From Tethya wilhelma (taxonomy: Eukaryota > Porifera > Demospongiae > Tethyida > Tethyidae), in the NCBI GenBank assembly GCA_964030475.1, contig CAXIPT010000001.1:7959687-8023686 (forward strand): DNA of 64,000 nt, given 5' to 3'. Numbering within the stretch: position 1 is the first letter of the stretch; every line of letters starts with the position of its first letter. Made by a program: the position numbers and the translations under genes. Positions 60,021 to 64,000 of this stretch are shown piece by piece. The notes beneath the pieces were generated by a model, which made no database searches, was not told the origin of the DNA, and saw only the letters and a list, made by a program, of their open reading frames with translations.

Positions 60021-60226
60021 ACAGTCAGGACGTACAATCACACACACTTGAACACAGCAGTAGTATTAGTACAGCATATTTCCCATGTCAGTGTTCCATG
60101 TAAAGCAATATGAAATTTTATGATGATCTCAAAGTTAAGCAGGGAAGAAAAAAAAGGATATAGCTATATCCAGAGAGTGTATAGCATAGATGTTTAGAGG
60201 CCAAGAACAGTCCCATACACAGTCAA

Positions 60227-60420
60227 TCTCCTATAGTACTATAGGAGAACTTTAGTGTACCCCTACGCTGTTGAACCCTTATAGTACTATAGGCAGTATA
60301 CACTCAAAGGGTCACATCTACACTAATACCCACTGCCTATACACTATAGGGGATCGTTAGTGTAGGGGTACACTAACTATCTCCTAGGAATGGCTTAACG
60401 ACTATACACTGTATATCTCC
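60227..60420. repeat. Cluster of palindromes (CTATAGTACTATAG type)
   Basis: A perfect 22-bp palindrome lies at 60227-60248. A second TATAGTACTATA lies 33 bp on. TTAGTGTACCCCTAC at 60252-60266 pairs with its complement at 60362-60376. The arrangement looks like a small foldback element. Confidence 0.7.
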
Positions 60421-60813
60421 TATATTACTACAAGTGAAAAAAACATTGGAAATGTAATGAGACATAGGAATGGCCAAATCGTAAAAAAGAAAGCAAACAA
60501 GATGGAATGGCTGTTTGAGTGTGTGCAGAATCATTCCTGTGTGGGCTGCATTTAGTACTCTCTGAGCATGTAACTCACATTCATATCACTCAGTTCGTAC
60601 ACGTAGCCATCTGTTATTAAAGACCACTTCCTCGAATGAAAGTTATTGATGCAGTGCTCACACATCAAGAAGGTGCCATGAGTGGATGTACTTGATGCAA
60701 TTTGAGACCAACAAAATAATTATCTTACATGAATATCAAACACTATAACTAAAAATGAAAATTTCAGCATGAATCATTTAAAAAAGCCACAATTAGCTCT
60801 AGTCAATTATTTT

Positions 60814-60960
60814 CTACTTGTGCATTTTCTCCAAGTACTCGTACGCCAGTAGTGCACAGTTCTTTGCTCCTATGGCACTCATCTCCATAGCACTGGCAGC
60901 CTTCTCCACAGCGTTCACGTAAAACACTCCATCATCGAGGATAAACGGGGGGATCTCCTC
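60814..60960 (-). CDS. Terminal exon fragment, unidentified
   Basis: The minus-strand frame runs from the N at 60961 to a stop at 60814-60816: [20 protein letters not shown] then [20 protein letters not shown]. The base composition is more GC-rich than the surroundings, which supports real coding. The gene cannot be named, and the remainder lies across the gap. Confidence 0.45.
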   Translation of the reverse strand, partial: EEIPPFILDDGVFYVNAVEKAASAMEMSAIGAKNCALLAYEYLEKMHK

Positions 60961-61067
60961 NGTTATCCTAGCGCTATAGATTGATACCAAAATTGTTATC
61001 ACAGCACTAGACAAAACAAATTGTTCCCACTTTTTCTTGACCTACTTCAGCGCTACCGTTTCGAAGG

Positions 61068-61302
61068 GCCTCTGAAAACGGCAGTGTAGATCCACATAGG
61101 AGCGTCTGCTGGAAGTCAGACTTGATTTTTCAGAAAGAGAAAGAGTTGCTCTATTCAAATGCTGGATAAACTTAGCTCACACTTGCCCTGAAAGATTTTT
61201 ACAGACCTGTGAAAAAACTGGAAGTTTGCGGTGAGATAATTAGCTTGTGGAATGCGTTTACGTATATAGTATTTCCTGAGTGGACCGCTGGCCTAACGAC
61301 TG
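61068..61302. repeat. Inverted-repeat arm matching 48629-48860
   Basis: Reverse complement of the DNA just left of the N at 48861, with an extra short insert near 61,090-61,110. Confidence 0.8.
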
Positions 61303-61400
61303 AATATTATAGCATCTTTACCATGGCACATTTCTACGTTATTCTTTGGTGAAATTTGCTACATTGTTTTGCCATGTGTTTTTCCTGTAAAATGATACAG

Positions 61401-64000
61401 ATGTTTGTCTGAAGCTCTATACAAAGCTGGAAGATGTGATCTTATCGATGATATTGGTGAACTACTAAACCAACATCAGGATTCATCAGTACAGCAAGAA
61501 GTGGTACAGAAGTTATCTCTCACACAGCTAGTAGGTATGTTATAAACTACATGAAAGTTCATTAGAAAAAAATCTTTTTGAGATCTAGCTGGGATTCGAA
61601 CTCAGGTCTTTTGAATTCTAGTCAAATGCTCGTATAAACCACTGATCTACTAGAACTCACTGGCATTGGAGCAGAGAATAGTAGCATAATATTACACTAC
61701 TATTCATAGACACTAGTTATCTTCCAAACTAGATCTCAAGGTCTACATGTAATGGCATGACCTGCATGATGCATATATATGAACAGCATGTTCTGCCTGA
61801 CACAATAAACGTGCCCCATGCATGATACCTAAATCCAACCTGACTCAGTCTGCTAGAGTAATGAAACCACTAATGACACAGAACTGAGGGTTGGATAAAC
61901 GCATGAACAATAATGAACAGAATGAATGCATGACTAGTTTATGTGTATAGCTCATCCAAATTAAGTGCTTGCACATGCCATGTTAGTGATTCTATATCTC
62001 TTGCCATGATAGCAATAACAAAACGACCTACAAATACCAAGCTGATTATACTTCAAAGACATTCCTCAAAGTGGTTTGCCTTAGGTGTAGCACTGAAAGT
62101 GAAGAGGGATACTCTACACAGGATTAAGGAGAAGTGCAGTGATGATGGTGAATGTATGATCTCCATGTTTGAAGAGTGGCTTACACACTGTAAGGAAGCT
62201 TCCTATTTGATGCTCATCAAAGCACTTGACATTCTTGGGTTGACCTCTGCAGCAGAAGAGATATGCCAACAAAGAGGTATTGTGTAGCACTTCACTACGT
62301 ACTCTGTGCATACATAGTATTGTGTATTATGTGTAATTATGGAGTATTATTGTTTCTGTACTAGCTTTTAAGGGCTGGATCTGACTATGTTTTGTATAAT
62401 TATACAGGTGTTACTCTAGATTGTGTAAGATCTTGCATCCAGTCTCAACCTGACAGTCCATCAGAGTCTGAAGAGGAGGAGCAAGACTCCACCATGACAG
62501 AAATTCGAGTGGAACAATGCCCTAGTACACGTGAGCATAGTTCACGAGAGGTACATGTGACCACAGGTGAATCCCAAGTGTCAAAACCCACTCCTTTATC
62601 CCAGCTTCCAAGGTGTGTGTTGGAATATGCTGAGTACCTCAAACATAAGTACAAAGCAATGTCAGCATTACCCAGCCCTAATTGGCCTGGTACTGTTAAG
62701 GTGCCTATTAAAATAGTTATAGTAATTGACAGAAATAATGAAGAGTATCGTTATTATTCAGTAGACTTCAGGAAAACGGAATCGATGCAATATGACTATC
62801 TTCATAATAAAATAGATAGCATTGCTAATTATTACAAAAAAGAGATTGAACTTAAGGATGTTTTTAAACCAAAACAAAAACCATGTCCATTAAAAGTACT
62901 AATGGACGGTGCACCAGGTGTAGGTAAAACAACATTAACAAGAAAGGCCTGCATAGACTGGGCTAATGGGGAAATCCTTCAACAATTCCACCTAGTCATT
63001 TTAGTTCCATTACGAGAGGCTAGCAGTAGAAGAGCAGATTGTCTTTATAATCTTTTCCCAGCTGATGATCCAAAGTTAAGAGAACAAGTAATTGAATATC
63101 TACAAACAACTGCTGGTAACAATATCTTGATTATTTTTGATGGATATGATGAGCTTAGTGCAAAAAAAAGAAGCAAAGACTCTCTCTTCTTGGATGTTAT
63201 TAAAGGAAATATTCTTTCACAGTGCAATGTCCTTATAACCTCTCGTCCCTATGCCTCTCACTCATTACAACGATTAGATAGCCTCAACCGTCATGTTGAA
63301 GTGCTTGGCTTCACTGCAAAGCAAGTTGAACAATGCCTAATAGAAAATTTGAGTAAACTAGAAGCACAAAAATTGATTCTTACCCTCCAAGAGAGGTTGG
63401 ATGTAGCCTCTCTGTGTTATGTGCCTCTCAACTGCGCAATTGTCTTGCATGTATACAAGGTCAATAATTACACTCTACCTAGCACACTCACGGAGCTATA
63501 CAATGAGTTTATTTTGCTTTGCATAAAACGAGAAGCTATCAGTCAAGGTGATGAAGAATTAGAGAAAGAACTCTCAGACTGTAGTTTACAGGACACAGAG
63601 TTACCTTATGATATTAGAAGAAAATTAGATGCATTAAGCACAATGGCCTACCATGGCTTAATCAAAGACAAACTAATTTTTACCTACAAAGACCTAAAGA
63701 AGTCATTCTCTACCTGTACAGACTTGTTGACTCATGGAAAGGGCATTGAGTCATGTTGCTTTGGTCTTGTGACATCTGTGTTGAGCCATACCGACAATAC
63801 TGATGTATATCATTACCAGTTTCTACACTTGAGTATTCAAGAGTATTTAGCTGCAAGGTATGTTGCTAATCATGAATCAAGTCTAGATGATGAATCCTGT
63901 CCGCAAACAAGTGATGTGGAAGCTTTAGACTCCTTCGAAACATCTTTCTTTAAAAGATATCTCTCTGACAATCGATTTCGTCTTGTGCTTCTTTTTCTAG
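61401..64000 (+). CDS. NLR receptor: death-fold exons and NACHT domain (runs off window)
   Basis: Three exons are visible. 61401-61534 (CLSEALYKAGRCDLIDD, a DED-like helix pair). 61951-62276, a death domain (KWFALGVALKVKRDTLHRIK, FEEWLTHCKEASYLMLIKAL). Then an exon from 62408 that stays open to the edge. It holds a serine/acidic linker and a NACHT NTPase with P-loop GAPGVGKTTLTRKA (62908-62949), Walker B LIIFDGYDEL (about 63130-63157), sensor 1 NVLITSRPYA and the later QFLHLSIQEYLAARYV, where such proteins pass into their helical and LRR part. It should oligomerise on ATP binding in innate immune signalling. The first exon to second exon junction does not join in phase with the obvious donor, so an exon may be missing. 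The start is not found. Confidence 0.85.
61585..61662 (-). repeat. tRNA-derived SINE or tRNA pseudogene
   Basis: On the minus strand TAGATCAGTGGTT (A-box-like) is followed by an anticodon-arm-like stretch and GAGTTCGAATCCCAGC (B box). The stems are imperfect and no acceptor stem closes. It lies in an intron of the NLR gene; a partial relative is at 19,886. Confidence 0.6.

Noticed and set aside
61585..61662. Functional tRNA gene on the minus strand
   Set aside because: A and B boxes are present but the arms mismatch and no acceptor stem closes; a second decayed copy indicates a SINE.

Overview
The window looks like nuclear DNA of a demosponge, probably Amphimedon or a close relative. This rests on intron-rich genes with many very short introns, metazoan families (type II myosin, death-domain/NACHT/LRR receptor), AT-rich intergenic DNA and abundant small transposon relics. 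The species call is inference. Eight isolated single N bases (12078, 18572, 21925, 30320, 34447, 48861, 52952, 60961) behave like assembly joins: several sit in or beside simple repeats, and open frames stop abruptly at them. Order across an N should not be trusted.

Region 1 (about 1-34,400) is an array of one unnamed gene family. Seven complete five-exon copies encode roughly 216-239-residue, four-span membrane proteins. Four are of type A (2414-3696, 7000-8214, 15603-16689, 24409-25581, all + strand) and end in a dilysine KKXX signal. Three are of type B (1074-2105 and 12558-13579 on -, 30645-31651 on +) and lack it. Matching exon phases, including a 77-nt exon 2 in both types, show common ancestry. 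The copies lie in visible duplications: a direct repeat of about 4.5 kb (4701-9175 and 21926-26530) and an inverted repeat (about 9640-13900 and 30321-32640). Between them are a PH-domain first exon, a Cys-rich last exon, a small four-exon minus-strand gene, orphan exons, three Helitron 5' ends (two with N-terminal coding regions) and several small inverted-repeat elements with recognisable target-site duplications.

Region 2 (about 35,364-47,784) is a complete class II myosin heavy chain in 33 exons (1,924 residues), whose motor-domain wording is of the striated-muscle type.

Region 3 (about 48,100-64,000) holds innate-immunity-like genes and a decayed transposon zone: a death-domain first exon, a 4-kb open LRR exon bounded by Ns, a minus-strand 2-oxoglutarate/Fe(II) oxygenase whose last exon runs into a broken Helitron fragment, a broken Ulp1-protease/PHD gene, mariner-like MITEs, and an NLR (death-fold exons, then NACHT) that runs off the right edge.

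No CRISPR array, rRNA or intact tRNA gene was seen. Two tRNA-like SINE fragments are present.
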